Positions 1-8,879 of a DNA stretch of 64,000 bases are shown here, one piece after another. Numbering within the stretch: position 1 is the first letter of the stretch; every line of letters begins with the position of its first letter. A program made the translations under genes and the position numbers. The stretch spans positions 1 through 64,000 of the forward strand of contig NZ_JAOTPO010000004.1 in NCBI RefSeq assembly GCF_029028005.1. Reading direction: 5' to 3'. The DNA is from Alkalihalobacterium chitinilyticum (lineage in GTDB: Bacteria > Bacillota > Bacilli > Bacillales > Bacillaceae_F). Below the pieces are notes generated by a model. It saw only the letters and a program-made list of their open reading frames with translations. It was not told where the DNA came from and searched no databases.

Positions 1-526
1 CTAAGAATTTTCGGATGAGTGAGATGACGTCGCCGTCATCCACTGTTCTTGATATGAGGTTCATCAATCTATCGTGATGCACTGTGTCAAAGAAGCGTTC
101 TAGATCAATGTCGACAATCCATTCGTAACCATCATTCAAAAACTCTAGTGCTTGTAGGATCGCCATTTCCGCATATCTTCTTGGTCTGAATCCATAGCTA
201 TATTCGCTGAATTGCTTGTCAAAGATAGGCGTTAGGACTTGGGCTATGGCTTGTTGGATCATTCTGTCCTTAACAGTTGGAATTCCTAGTAGTCGAACCC
301 CTCCATTTGCTTTGGGGATTTCAACCCTTAGCACAGGTTGGGGTTGGTATTTTCTTTGACGAATTTGACGAATGATTTCATCCTTATTTAGTGCCAGGTA
401 TGGCTCTAATTCATCTATTGTCATCCCATCGACGCCTGCTGCACCCTTGTTTCTTTTGACTTGCTTCCATGCTAGATTAAGATTATCTCTGTCCAATATT
501 TTGTCGAGTAGTTTTCTTTCATCCAT
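1..526 (-). CDS. ltrA: Group II intron reverse transcriptase/maturase, N-terminal part
   Basis: The reading frame starts at ATG 526 and is open to the window edge (175 codons). It encodes the N-terminal fingers and start of the palm of a group II intron reverse transcriptase: KRNKGAAGVDGMT (RT0/RT1), VEIPKANGGVRLLGIPTVKDR (cut here to its conserved core RLLGIPTVKDR), SYGFRPRRYAEMA and the DIDLERFFDTVHHDRLM segment. The motif set resembles the group IIC class. The encoded protein would splice the intron and drive retrohoming. The catalytic YADD motif would lie beyond base 1, so activity cannot be judged. Confidence 0.9.
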   Translation of the reverse strand, partial: MDERKLLDKILDRDNLNLAWKQVKRNKGAAGVDGMTIDELEPYLALNKDEIIRQIRQRKYQPQPVLRVEIPKANGGVRLLGIPTVKDRMIQQAIAQVLTPIFDKQFSEYSYGFRPRRYAEMAILQALEFLNDGYEWIVDIDLERFFDTVHHDRLMNLISRTVDDGDVISLIRKFL

Positions 527-1017
527 GCTTGTTATTTCCTTTCTGTCTCGTAAAGTCGGTATCCACTTTTGCGCTTATTAGCCAGTGGTCTATTTCCTCT
601 TCCAATCGAGATTTCGATAACGATAAAATTGTTCAGCCCTTCGCTCCTTCTAACTTTCGCTAGGTATCTTCACTACTACGGCTTCTGCTGACTTCTCACT
701 ATCCAGTCTTGTATCACTACAAGATTTTGAGGCAGACCAGTGAGATCTCCCCAGTTAAGGTGCGAACTCTTTCCCTCCATCTATCCGCCATATATACACC
801 GTATGATTGTTGTAGCTATTGGACTTCAACTTCTTTTGCAGTCTTATCCTCATACGTCGCCTCTTATATGATTTCTGTTCGTCAGACCGGAGGTTTGCCT
901 CGAGCTTCCTTCAGATTCCACGTCACCATGGACACCCTTGCTTTTGGCTATGTACTTACCGCTACAAGGTCGTACTCGGGACTTTCACCCGTTAGAGTTC
1001 GCCCATGCTGGGCGAAC
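1..1017 (-). mobile_element. Group IIC intron, 5' portion (cut by window edge)
   Basis: On the minus strand a structured non-coding leader (1017 to 527) is followed by a maturase/reverse transcriptase ORF that runs off the window at base 1. The intron appears to begin at 1017 with GTTCG, where the group II consensus is GUGYG, and opens with a hairpin whose arms are GTTCGCCC and GGGCGAAC. It sits directly after the T-run of an intrinsic terminator, which is the known insertion preference of group IIC introns. The 3' half with domains V and VI lies outside the window. Confidence 0.85.
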
Positions 1018-1050
1018 AAAAAACGACTTGGTTAGATAAGTAACCAAGTC
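1018..1050 (-). terminator. Intrinsic terminator used as intron target
   Basis: Perfect 10-bp stem (GACTTGGTTA / TAACCAAGTC) with a 6-nt loop, followed on the minus strand by G and six T residues that directly abut the intron start. It would terminate the small membrane-protein gene that ends at 1125. Confidence 0.85.
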
Positions 1051-1124
1051 CTTATTACGATATTTTGTTTATCGCTGCCCGTTGTTGAATAGCAGTTGTC
1101 CCGTTAAGCCCCCCGCTATCTCTT

Positions 1125-1415
1125 TTATACTGCGTTAAGGAGTATCAAATACAATCCACTGATTACCATAATAAGAGGAAACGTTGGTTGAAACTTCGCT
1201 GCGTATACAAAATGATCAAGTTGCGATATTTGATTAGCATTTTGTATTTCTCCATATAACAATTGAGAAAATGGTGTTGAATATTCCCATTCCCACGGAT
1301 TATCTAATATAGCACTTCCTTCATACCAACTGGCAAAAGTAGAAAACAAAAGAGAAGTAATGGCGATTCCCAATTGTATCCAGTCGCAAATAAAATTAGG
1401 AGAGTAAAAATCCAT
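1125..1415 (-). CDS. Small membrane protein, DUF4306/YjdJ-like
   Basis: Encodes 96 residues with a hydrophobic segment before the motif ASWYEGS (about residues 27-33), then NPWEWEYSTPFSQL, a DHFVYAAKFQPTFP block and a C-terminal membrane segment. This pattern is typical of the two-TM DUF4306 family (B. subtilis YjdJ), whose function is unknown. There is no convincing ribosome binding site before the ATG, and an overlapping frame upstream continues in another phase, so the start is uncertain or a frameshift has occurred. The terminator at 1018-1050 lies just downstream. Confidence 0.6.
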   Translation of the reverse strand: MDFYSPNFICDWIQLGIAITSLLFSTFASWYEGSAILDNPWEWEYSTPFSQLLYGEIQNANQISQLDHFVYAAKFQPTFPLIMVISGLYLILLNAV

Positions 1416-1504
1416 CCACTTGTTGGTATTACATAATTAACAAATATGCCAATTACTGTTAGTCTTAGAAAAAGGTAAAAGTAATCATTATATCTTACAA
1501 ACAA
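1304..1504 (-). CDS. Overlapping hydrophobic ORF, doubtful
   Basis: A 66-codon TTG-initiated frame rich in Leu, Phe and Ile that overlaps the DUF4306-like gene in another phase. It could be the N-terminal part of an unrelated membrane protein whose 3' end was lost, or the original 5' end of the downstream frame after a frameshift. No family is recognised and there is no strong ribosome binding site. Confidence 0.2.
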   Translation of the reverse strand: MFVRYNDYFYLFLRLTVIGIFVNYVIPTSGWIFTLLILFATGYNWESPLLLFCFLLLPVGMKEVLY

Positions 1505-1660
1505 GTGTGAGTATAAATATACGAATGTACTACTCTGACTATACGGGATAGAAGCATCAACTATTTCATCTATCCTTAATCAGTGCAATGTATTAATTGT
1601 CTTATTCTGTATTCATTTCATAATGTCAATCATATAACCGTTATTAAACTATCGCTCTCG

Positions 1661-2041
1661 TTAACTTAATAACCTTGAAATCCCAAAGAATATTAAGAGG
1701 ATAGCAAGAAAACAAGAAGCTAAGATATACTTTTTATTACCATCTGATAATGCATATCCAAGGACCAAGAAATATAATCCAAATAAAATATTTATAATTC
1801 CTTTAAATAAATCTGATTCAATGAATTCTGGCATAATTAAATACACAAATAAAATTGGAAACAGTACATTTGGTTTTTTTAACGTTGTTACTAGAGTTTG
1901 CAATACATAACCCCCTAATTTATTAGTAAACAATCCTGCCTTTAGTTTAACATCATTTTCCAATATATAGCATAAAAAAAGAGTTGCATCTATTACAGCC
2001 TGTAATTTTACTATTTCACCCATTAGTGAAATAAGGTGCAT
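1661..2041 (-). CDS. Hypothetical membrane protein
   Basis: Encodes 126 residues with a soluble N-terminal third and three hydrophobic stretches in the C-terminal two thirds (around VLFPILFVYLIM, IINILFGLYFLVLGYA and YILASCFLAILLIFFG). No family is recognised. The ATG lacks a clear ribosome binding site and the N-terminus may therefore be incomplete. It stands alone between the small DUF4306-like gene and the TetR gene, on the same strand as both. Confidence 0.4.
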   Translation of the reverse strand: MHLISLMGEIVKLQAVIDATLFLCYILENDVKLKAGLFTNKLGGYVLQTLVTTLKKPNVLFPILFVYLIMPEFIESDLFKGIINILFGLYFLVLGYALSDGNKKYILASCFLAILLIFFGISRLLS

Positions 2042-2074
2042 TCGATTATCTGGTTAATTTTCATCAACAAACCA

Positions 2075-2190
2075 CTACTTGCTTTCACGTTCAATTTTTA
2101 ACCATCTAGTTTGTGGAGGATTGGACTCTCTAATGTAGTTAAGCAGCCTCTTTACTAGCAGTCTTTTCCCGGTCCTCGGTTCAGCAATGC
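2075..2190 (-). other. Possible C-terminal gene remnant
   Basis: Between the tetR stop and the ORF at 2041 one frame reads through about 38 codons to a TAG at 2075-2077, ending in a coding-like tail (IRESNPPQTRWLKIERESK). It has no start codon or ribosome binding site and overlaps the end of tetR, so it may be a relic of a lost gene or chance. Confidence 0.2.
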
Positions 2191-2192
2191 TT

Positions 2193-2759
2193 TTATTGAA
2201 ATGCCGAAACCCCTTTTGTCGCCAGCTTAGTAATGAGTTCCGCCATTTCTTTTGGGGACTCCTTCAAACCATTCTTCAGCCAAGTTTGCAGGATATGGAT
2301 ACTGCCGTTTGCGATAAAAAGGGTTAAATATTGTTTATTTTCGTCGGGCATGCTACTCCCAGGAAACCATGATTTCAGTAAATGGTTGTGGGCTAGCATA
2401 ATCACTTTTTTCTGGAAAGCCGGGTCACCGTGTTCACTGAATAATACTTGGCAGCTTTCCTGGTTTTCTGCAATATATTCAAGCAATTTTTCCGTCATCT
2501 GAATCGCTTCATCATCTTTATTATAGTTGTAAGAAGACAAGGTATTGTTTAAGTCTGCAATAATCTCATCCTCGATTTGTGAAAGAAGGTCGTACAAATC
2601 CTTGTAATTGGAGTAAAAGGTGGACCGGTTAATATCAGCCATTTCGCACACCTCTTTAATCGTGATACTCGATAAAGGCTTCTCATGCATTTTCTTAATA
2701 AAGCTTTCCTTTAATACATAGCGCGTATATTTCTTTCGTCGATCCATCTTTAAGCCCAT
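2193..2759 (-). CDS. TetR/AcrR-family transcriptional regulator
   Basis: Encodes 188 residues from the ATG at 2759, chosen because AAAGGGGATG lies just upstream; a longer frame to 2801 would swallow the operator region. The N-terminal TetR helix-turn-helix is clear (SSITIKEVCEMADINRSTFY, about residues 29-48), followed by an all-helical ligand domain. It is transcribed divergently from the MMPL exporter gene at 2900, so it most likely represses that exporter and itself through the inverted repeat at 2784-2810. The inducer cannot be read from sequence. Confidence 0.9.
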   Translation of the reverse strand: MGLKMDRRKKYTRYVLKESFIKKMHEKPLSSITIKEVCEMADINRSTFYSNYKDLYDLLSQIEDEIIADLNNTLSSYNYNKDDEAIQMTEKLLEYIAENQESCQVLFSEHGDPAFQKKVIMLAHNHLLKSWFPGSSMPDENKQYLTLFIANGSIHILQTWLKNGLKESPKEMAELITKLATKGVSAFQ

Positions 2760-2783
2760 CAATTCATCCCCTTTTGTTACATA

Positions 2784-2810
2784 TCCAACATTTTTTTGCA
2801 ATGTGTTGGA
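2784..2810. promoter_or_regulatory. Candidate TetR operator
   Basis: Perfect inverted repeat TCCAACA - 13 nt - TGTTGGA in the divergent spacer, 25 bases upstream of the tetR start and 90 bases upstream of the exporter start. Position and symmetry suit a TetR dimer. No binding evidence exists beyond this. Confidence 0.5.
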
Positions 2811-2899
2811 AAACTAATATTTTTTAATAAACTGTTTGTTGATAAGACTACACAGTGTCATTATAATTATTTCTTAGTGAAGACTCAAGGAGTGGTTAC

Positions 2900-4957
2900 A
2901 TGGCTGACATTGCAGCAAAAATTATAAAACACAATAAAGCAATCGTAATTGTTTTTATGGTACTGACAATGGTTAGTGCCGTCGCACAGTTTTTTGTTCA
3001 TGTGAATTACAACATGAGTGACTATATGCCTGAAAACACCTCCTCCACCATTGCCGTTGAGATCATGGAAGAAGAGTTTGGTGGCGCGATGTCTAATGCC
3101 CAGGTCATGGTAACGGATGTTACCGTCCAGGAGGCACTTTATTATAAAGATAGACTTGAGAAAATTGACGGAGTGACAGATGTGATCTGGCTCGATGATA
3201 CCGTTGATTTAACGATCCCTCTTGAAATGATGGAACAAGACTTAATAGAAACCTATTATCAGGACCATAATGCTCTTTTCTCTCTCACCATCCGTGAAGG
3301 TGACGAAGTCGTTATTACCGATGAAATTTATGAGCTCATTGGCGAGGAAAATGCACTCGTAGGAGAAGCAGCTGATACAGCCGTTTCTCAGAAAATGGCG
3401 TTCACTGAAAGCATGTATGCAGCGATGTTGTTAGTCCCAATCATTATAATCATTCTTGTTATTTCCACGAATTCCTGGATCGAACCATTGTTTTTCCTTA
3501 CTGCTATTGGTGTGTCGATCATTATAAACCTCGGGACAAATATATTTATTGGGGAAATTTCTTTTGTAACACAGTCTGTCAGCCCTATTTTACAGCTGGC
3601 CGTATCCCTTGATTATGCAATTTTCCTGCTTCATAGTTTTTCAGAACATCGTAGGAAGACATCCTCACCAGAAGAAGCGATGCAGATGGCGATTAAAAAA
3701 TCTACTCCGGCTATCGCAGCCAGTGCCGCTACTACTTTCTTCGGGTTTATGGCGCTAACATTCATGCAGTTCGAAATCGGCGCGGATTTAGGAATCAACC
3801 TCGTTAAAGGTATTGTATTCAGCTTTATCAGCGTGATGGTGTTTCTTCCTGCCTTGACAATTATGTTTTATAAATGGATCGATAAAACTCAGCACAAACC
3901 TTTCATCCCTGCTTTCAGGTCCATTGGCAAGAGAGTGCTGAAGGTAAGATATATCAGCTTGATCATAGTTTTCCTTGTGATTGTGCCTGCTTATCTGGCA
4001 CAGCAGGAAACAGCATTTATATACGGAATTGGCGAACAACCAGAGGATACTCGCCTAGGGAAAGATGAGACAGCCATAAATGCTGTGTTCGGTAAGTCCA
4101 CACCTGTTGTACTTCTCGTTCCAAGAGGAGATGTAGCCAGAGAGGTTCAGTTGGAACAAGAGCTTGAGGAAATTGAATATGTTTCAGGTATCATATCCTA
4201 CAACCAGTCTGTCAGCCCTGCGATACCTCCCGAGTATCTGGATGAATCGATTAGAGAACAGTTCCATTCTGAAAACTACAGCCGGATCATTATTAATACA
4301 GAAACAGAATCGGAAGGTGATATTGCCTTCAATGTGTTTGAAAACATTATGGCTGTAGCAAAAACGTATTACGGTAAGGAGGCATTCGCACTCGGAGAAA
4401 GTGCAGCCCTTTACGATATGAAAACAGTCATACAAAAGGATAACTACATCGTGAATATACTCACTGTTGTAGCTGTCGGCCTAGTATTATTATTTACATT
4501 CAGATCCCTGGCGTTGCCGGTCATTCTGTTGTTGACTATTCAGTCAGCCGTTTGGATAAATCTTGCTGTTCCTTATTTTACTGACACGCCGTTAGTTTTT
4601 GTTGGTTACTTGGTTGTCGGTACTGTTCAACTTGCGGCCACTGTTGACTATGCCATCCTATATACGGAGAACTATCTGCACAACAGAAAAGTGATGCCTG
4701 CAAGACAAGCGATCATGAAAACGATTGATGACAAGACGTTCTCTATTTCCATCTCGGCTGCGATACTGGCAAGTGTGGGCCTGATTTTATGGATAACTTC
4801 TACAAACCCGATCGTTTCATCTATCGGCCTGTTGCTAGGCAGAGGTGCTATTTTGGCCTTTATTATGGTTTTATTCTTCCTGCCGGCGGTACTGCTTGTC
4901 TTTGACAAGATCGTCTCTAAAACTACATTGAAAGCAAATTTTTATAAGGAGGATTAA
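2900..4957 (+). CDS. MMPL/RND-superfamily exporter
   Basis: Encodes 685 residues with the two-fold RND/MMPL layout: TM1 at about 14-34, an extracytoplasmic domain, a five-helix bundle from about 175 containing LAVSLDYAIFLLHSFSEHR, a second extracytoplasmic domain (about 370-510) and a second helix bundle with LAATVDYAILYTENYL. The paired Asp-Tyr in these helices is the proton-relay position of the family. The start has AAGGAGTGG upstream. It is followed after 5 nt by the YhgE-like gene, which suggests a joint export unit, probably controlled by the divergent TetR. The substrate (lipid, drug or peptide) is unknown. Confidence 0.88.
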   Translation: MADIAAKIIKHNKAIVIVFMVLTMVSAVAQFFVHVNYNMSDYMPENTSSTIAVEIMEEEFGGAMSNAQVMVTDVTVQEALYYKDRLEKIDGVTDVIWLDDTVDLTIPLEMMEQDLIETYYQDHNALFSLTIREGDEVVITDEIYELIGEENALVGEAADTAVSQKMAFTESMYAAMLLVPIIIIILVISTNSWIEPLFFLTAIGVSIIINLGTNIFIGEISFVTQSVSPILQLAVSLDYAIFLLHSFSEHRRKTSSPEEAMQMAIKKSTPAIAASAATTFFGFMALTFMQFEIGADLGINLVKGIVFSFISVMVFLPALTIMFYKWIDKTQHKPFIPAFRSIGKRVLKVRYISLIIVFLVIVPAYLAQQETAFIYGIGEQPEDTRLGKDETAINAVFGKSTPVVLLVPRGDVAREVQLEQELEEIEYVSGIISYNQSVSPAIPPEYLDESIREQFHSENYSRIIINTETESEGDIAFNVFENIMAVAKTYYGKEAFALGESAALYDMKTVIQKDNYIVNILTVVAVGLVLLFTFRSLALPVILLLTIQSAVWINLAVPYFTDTPLVFVGYLVVGTVQLAATVDYAILYTENYLHNRKVMPARQAIMKTIDDKTFSISISAAILASVGLILWITSTNPIVSSIGLLLGRGAILAFIMVLFFLPAVLLVFDKIVSKTTLKANFYKED

Positions 4958-4962
4958 TAGAT

Positions 4963-6810
4963 ATGAAAAAGATAATAACTATCGTTTTAACAACATCCCT
5001 CCTCTCCTTCCCGGTTATATCCGGACTGGCGAATGAAAACCAAGGTCATAATAATTCCTCCTCTCTTGAAGGGTCAAAGGATTTGGCACCTGTGAGCACA
5101 GTGGTCGCTCGTGAAGCCTCTTCAAAGGAGGAGGTGGTCTATGGAACCTTAAATTCTGACGGAACTCTGACTGAAATATATGTAGTCAATATGCTAGAGG
5201 TTATTGAGCCTGGTTTAATTATCGACCACGGCAATTACACCTCAGTAAAAAATTTAACTGACCTATCCGAAATCAAGAATGTGGACGGTACTGTTCAATT
5301 CGATGCTCCCTCAGGTCTCTTCTACTACCAAGGAAATTTAGAAGAAGCTGAACTTCCTTGGGATATTGATATCTCTTACCGTCTCGATGGGCAGGAAATT
5401 TCTTCCGATGAGCTGGCAGGAGAAACTGGACGTCTAGAACTGGCCATTAACACTGCCAAAAATGACAGAGGAAATTCGATTTTCTATGAAAATTACACGT
5501 TGCAAATTTCTTGTACTCTCGATACGAAAAATATTAACATTATTGATGCAGTCGATGCCAACATTGCTAAGGTCGGGAAAAAGCGGCAGGTCACCTATAC
5601 AGTGATGCCGGACAGCGACGGCTCCTTCCGACTTACAGCTGATGTGACAGATTTTGAAATGGAAGGCATCAATATTAATGCCATTCCTTTATCTATGGTC
5701 ATAGATGGTTTTGATGTAGACGAAATGACTGGTGAAATGCGCACATTAAGTGATGCCATTGCTGAAATAAATAAGGGAGTTTCTGAATTAAATAATGGTG
5801 TTACTGAGCTCAATAATGGAGTCCAAAAGCTACGTAACGGCTCAGGAGAGTACAATAATGGGATAAGGGAAATAAGCAGATCTTCCGCTGAAGTCATTGA
5901 AGCTTCCGCATTAATCGAGGGTGCTCTCGCACAAGTACACAGAGAGTTGAGCGGCGCGCCAGATCTAGATTTAAGCGACCTTGCTGAACTCCCAGCAGGC
6001 TTGTCACAAATGGCAAAAGGCCTTTCTGAAGCAGGCGACGGACTGCTCCAGCTCCACGGCGGGTTCTCAGAAGCTTTCAATGCGCTAGATGAAGCTATGA
6101 ACAAAATTCCAGCCGCTACCCTTTCTGAGGAAGAGATCCAGCAGCTATATGCGAGCGGAGCTGATCCTGAAACCGTTGGCCACCTGATTGAAGTATATAC
6201 TGCAGCCCAAACTGCAAAGGGAACTTACAATGCAGTAAAACAAGCATTTAGTACGACTGAAGAAGTATTGAAAGAAGTTGGCGGTGCACTTCACGAAATG
6301 AGCGGTCACCTCTCTGGAATTGCCAATGAGGTTGGCGCGGGTATGGCAAATATGGAAGGACTGGACGGACTGAAAAAATTAGAAGAAGGCCTCGCACAGC
6401 TTTCAGCGAACTATGGTGAGTTCCATTCTGGTCTCGTTTCGTATACGAACGGGGTTGGCAAGCTGGCAGATGCTTATGCTGAAATTCATTCAGGAATTGG
6501 TGAGCTAGCAGACGGTACTACTGCGCTGGAATCTGGCGTCAATGAGCTGGCAGATGGCACGGACGAATTAGCTGACGCGACTAGCGACTTACCTGATCAG
6601 CTTCAGGAGGAAGTGGATGCGATGCTTGCAGAATTTGATAAGTCCGATTTCGATCCAGTATCATTTGTGTCACCGGACAATCGAAACGTTGAATATGTAC
6701 AATTTATTCTTAAAACGGAAGCGATCGAAATACCAGATGATAAATCAGCCGCTGTTGAAGAGGAAGAAGAACCAAGCTTTTGGCAGCGATTAAAAAAATT
6801 ATTCTCTTAA
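4963..6810 (+). CDS. Secreted/anchored YhgE-like coiled-coil partner of the MMPL exporter
   Basis: Encodes 615 residues starting after AAGGAGG. A signal peptide (about 1-23, ending SGLANE) leads into a beta-rich region, then a long heptad zone with repeated GV.ELN.GV, GI.E and ELADGT motifs (about 260-300 and 480-550) typical of the X-X-X-Leu-X-X-Gly repeats of YhgE/Pip-type proteins. Unlike full YhgE proteins it has no C-terminal multi-TM domain; it ends in an acidic stretch and WQRLKKLFS. It is probably an extracytoplasmic partner that links the MMPL pump to the envelope. A terminator follows. Confidence 0.75.
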   Translation: MKKIITIVLTTSLLSFPVISGLANENQGHNNSSSLEGSKDLAPVSTVVAREASSKEEVVYGTLNSDGTLTEIYVVNMLEVIEPGLIIDHGNYTSVKNLTDLSEIKNVDGTVQFDAPSGLFYYQGNLEEAELPWDIDISYRLDGQEISSDELAGETGRLELAINTAKNDRGNSIFYENYTLQISCTLDTKNINIIDAVDANIAKVGKKRQVTYTVMPDSDGSFRLTADVTDFEMEGININAIPLSMVIDGFDVDEMTGEMRTLSDAIAEINKGVSELNNGVTELNNGVQKLRNGSGEYNNGIREISRSSAEVIEASALIEGALAQVHRELSGAPDLDLSDLAELPAGLSQMAKGLSEAGDGLLQLHGGFSEAFNALDEAMNKIPAATLSEEEIQQLYASGADPETVGHLIEVYTAAQTAKGTYNAVKQAFSTTEEVLKEVGGALHEMSGHLSGIANEVGAGMANMEGLDGLKKLEEGLAQLSANYGEFHSGLVSYTNGVGKLADAYAEIHSGIGELADGTTALESGVNELADGTDELADATSDLPDQLQEEVDAMLAEFDKSDFDPVSFVSPDNRNVEYVQFILKTEAIEIPDDKSAAVEEEEEPSFWQRLKKLFS

Positions 6811-6823
6811 ATCACTCCTATTC

Positions 6824-6860
6824 AACCAGGCAGGTTTGTTCTATCTGCCTGGTTTTATTT
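6824..6860 (+). terminator. Terminator of the MMPL operon
   Basis: Ten-bp perfect stem AACCAGGCAG / CTGCCTGGTT followed by TTTATTTT. Confidence 0.85.
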
Positions 6861-6957
6861 TGCATTTAATTAATGGACTCCCAGTTTCGGCAAACTTTTA
6901 TCCATGAATACTACTCCTACAAAGATCTAAGAATTCACTTCATATCCTTGAACTTTT

Positions 6958-7953
6958 TTACTGAAAAATCGGCGAATACGCATAAACTGCTGGTGTTCCT
7001 CCCGAGTGTAAAAACAAAATGTTATCGCTTGGCTTAAAATATCCTTGCTTTATCAAGCTAATCAAGCCGTCCATTGCTTTTCCGGTATAAACCGGGTCGA
7101 GAATGATCGCTTCGGTTCGTGCTAAAAGTTTTACCGCTTCTAACATACCTTTTGTTGGAGCCGCATAGGCCGGACCGACGTAATCATCAAAACACGTGAT
7201 TTTTTCTTTTGGGATCACATCCTTTATCCCGATGTGAACAGCAGTTTCGTTTGTCAGTTGATGCACTTTGTCTTCCTGTTCGTTTTTCCCGCGACTGACA
7301 TTCATCCCGAGTACTTTAGTGCTGCCGCCTAAACCGAAAAAGCCAGCGACAAGTCCGGCATGCATTCCCCCGCTTCCACTCGCGCAAATAACATAATCAA
7401 AAGATACGCCCAGTTCCTCTGATTGCTGTTGGATTTCTTCGGCACACGAGACGTACCCCGATACTCCTGTCACATTAGATCCACCGACTGGAATAATATA
7501 AGGGGAACCACCATTCTCATTGACTTTGGCAGCGACTTGGTCCATTACTTTATATACATCGGTTCCATTCGGGACAATTTGAATCGATTCCGTGCCAAGT
7601 AATTGATAAAGAAGGTAGTTACCGTTTGTTTTTAAATCAAATTGGTCTTCTTTATTTTCTTCTAAAACAAGGATGCACTTCATATTTTCTTTGACACATG
7701 CCGCTAATGTGAGACGACAATGGTTCGACTGGATGCCGCCTGCTGTAATAATTGTATCGGCGCCTTTCGCTTGAGCATCCGCAATTAAAAATTCTAACTT
7801 TCTCGTCTTGTTGCCTCCTTCGGTCAGTCCAAGTAAATCGTCTCGTTTTATGTAAATGTTTGGACCGTTAAGTTCTGCTGTAAAACGACTCGCTTTTTCA
7901 ATCGGAGTTTGGTTAGGTGTATAACGATTTCGTGGAAAATTAGAGATGTTCAT
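6958..7953 (-). CDS. dcyD: D-cysteine desulfhydrase / ACC deaminase-family PLP enzyme
   Basis: Encodes 331 residues of the fold-type II PLP family. GGNKTRKLEF carries the probable PLP lysine (K49), AGGIQSNHCR and the glycine-rich CASGSGGMHAG phosphate loop follow, and HSGGTPA stands near the C-terminus. The length fits D-cysteine desulfhydrase (D-cysteine to pyruvate, sulfide and ammonia) better than ACC deaminase, but the two cannot be separated safely by reading alone. The start is preceded by GGAGAGAG. It is a single-gene unit, convergent with the MMPL operon. Confidence 0.85.
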   Translation of the reverse strand: MNISNFPRNRYTPNQTPIEKASRFTAELNGPNIYIKRDDLLGLTEGGNKTRKLEFLIADAQAKGADTIITAGGIQSNHCRLTLAACVKENMKCILVLEENKEDQFDLKTNGNYLLYQLLGTESIQIVPNGTDVYKVMDQVAAKVNENGGSPYIIPVGGSNVTGVSGYVSCAEEIQQQSEELGVSFDYVICASGSGGMHAGLVAGFFGLGGSTKVLGMNVSRGKNEQEDKVHQLTNETAVHIGIKDVIPKEKITCFDDYVGPAYAAPTKGMLEAVKLLARTEAIILDPVYTGKAMDGLISLIKQGYFKPSDNILFLHSGGTPAVYAYSPIFQ

Positions 7954-8118
7954 TGTCTCTCTCCTTTGTATTCAATGATTAGTTACGTTTAGTTTACATG
8001 AGTTTATTTGTTTGGTGGGAGTTTTTGGGCTATTTTTTTGGTGGAGCGGATTTGAGTAAGTTTTACTGTTGTTTTAATTAAGTCATAACTTCGCATGATT
8101 TCTTAAAATCACACTTAG

Positions 8119-8149
8119 TAAAAAAAGCCCCACATTAAAAAGCAGGGCT
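8119..8149 (-). terminator. Terminator
   Basis: Minus strand: AGCCC - 14 nt loop - GGGCT followed by a run of seven T. Lies 25 bases past the stop of the gene ending at 8174. Confidence 0.6.
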
Positions 8150-8173
8150 AATCACTGATATAGACATATACGA

Positions 8174-8665
8174 TTAAAATTGCACCCCGATCCAAAGTTT
8201 TTCGTCACGGACTTCAAAAAGTTTAAGATTTCCGAAACGAATGGATTTGGCTTGTTCTATGTGATTTAAGTTAAGGTTGATAATTCCTTTATGATAGCGG
8301 ATGAGTGGTGGTTTATTGAGGAGTTTCGTTGTAATCCAATGTTGGTTTACCGGTTTGAGATCCGTGACTTGAAATGATAAATGGCGATTGTTAGCTTCTA
8401 AAGGTCTCAGGACAATCTGAAAGTGAATGGGTATTTTCAGTTTCTTCGCGGTCCCGTTGATAACCATTTTGTCTTCAATGAGACGTATAGTAAGGTCTGT
8501 AATGCCTTTCACTTTTTTCTTGTTCACAATCCAATCTAACGTACTTTCCGTCACCTGAACTGTAATGTACTTTTCGTCAAATTCGTTCGGTGTATGGGGT
8601 TTCTGAATACGAAGTTTTTGATGAGACTGTGAGTTTCCCTTCTTGTCGTCAATAAACTTCTCCAA
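8174..8665 (-). CDS. Hypothetical protein, possibly LmeA/YpmS-like lipid-binding fold
   Basis: Encodes 163 residues from a TTG at 8665. That start is chosen because AGGAGGGAGG lies about 10 nt before it, whereas the upstream ATG at 8728 has none. After a charged N-terminus the protein is alternating beta strands (ITVQV, LTIRLIEDKMVINGT, IHFQIVLRPL, LSFQVTDLKP, KLFEVRDEKLWIGVQF), a pattern reminiscent of the YpmS (DUF2140) or LmeA (DUF2993) barrel proteins. It lacks the usual N-terminal membrane anchor. The assignment is tentative. The 51-bp repeat array lies upstream. Confidence 0.5.
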   Translation of the reverse strand: MEKFIDDKKGNSQSHQKLRIQKPHTPNEFDEKYITVQVTESTLDWIVNKKKVKGITDLTIRLIEDKMVINGTAKKLKIPIHFQIVLRPLEANNRHLSFQVTDLKPVNQHWITTKLLNKPPLIRYHKGIINLNLNHIEQAKSIRFGNLKLFEVRDEKLWIGVQF

Positions 8666-8879
8666 TGAAAAAGTACCTCCCTCCTCTCGATATGTAAGAA
8701 TATTTTTATTGGGAAAGTATTTAATCATTTGGAGCAGTGTGCATGTATGTTCCCTTTTTCTTATAGGACAGCTGTTTTTACTAAATTGACTTGTCCTCGA
8801 CCATTTTATTTCCAGTCACTAAGCTTTATTCAACTCAAACTTGTATTATGCGAGGAAGAAAAAAGATGACTTGATGACC

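Noticed and set aside
709-1035. 108-codon plus-strand ORF
   Set aside because: It lies opposite the group II intron leader, whose RNA structure explains the sequence.
5595-6104. 169-codon antisense ORF
   Set aside because: It is a shadow of the heptad-repeat region of the YhgE-like gene.
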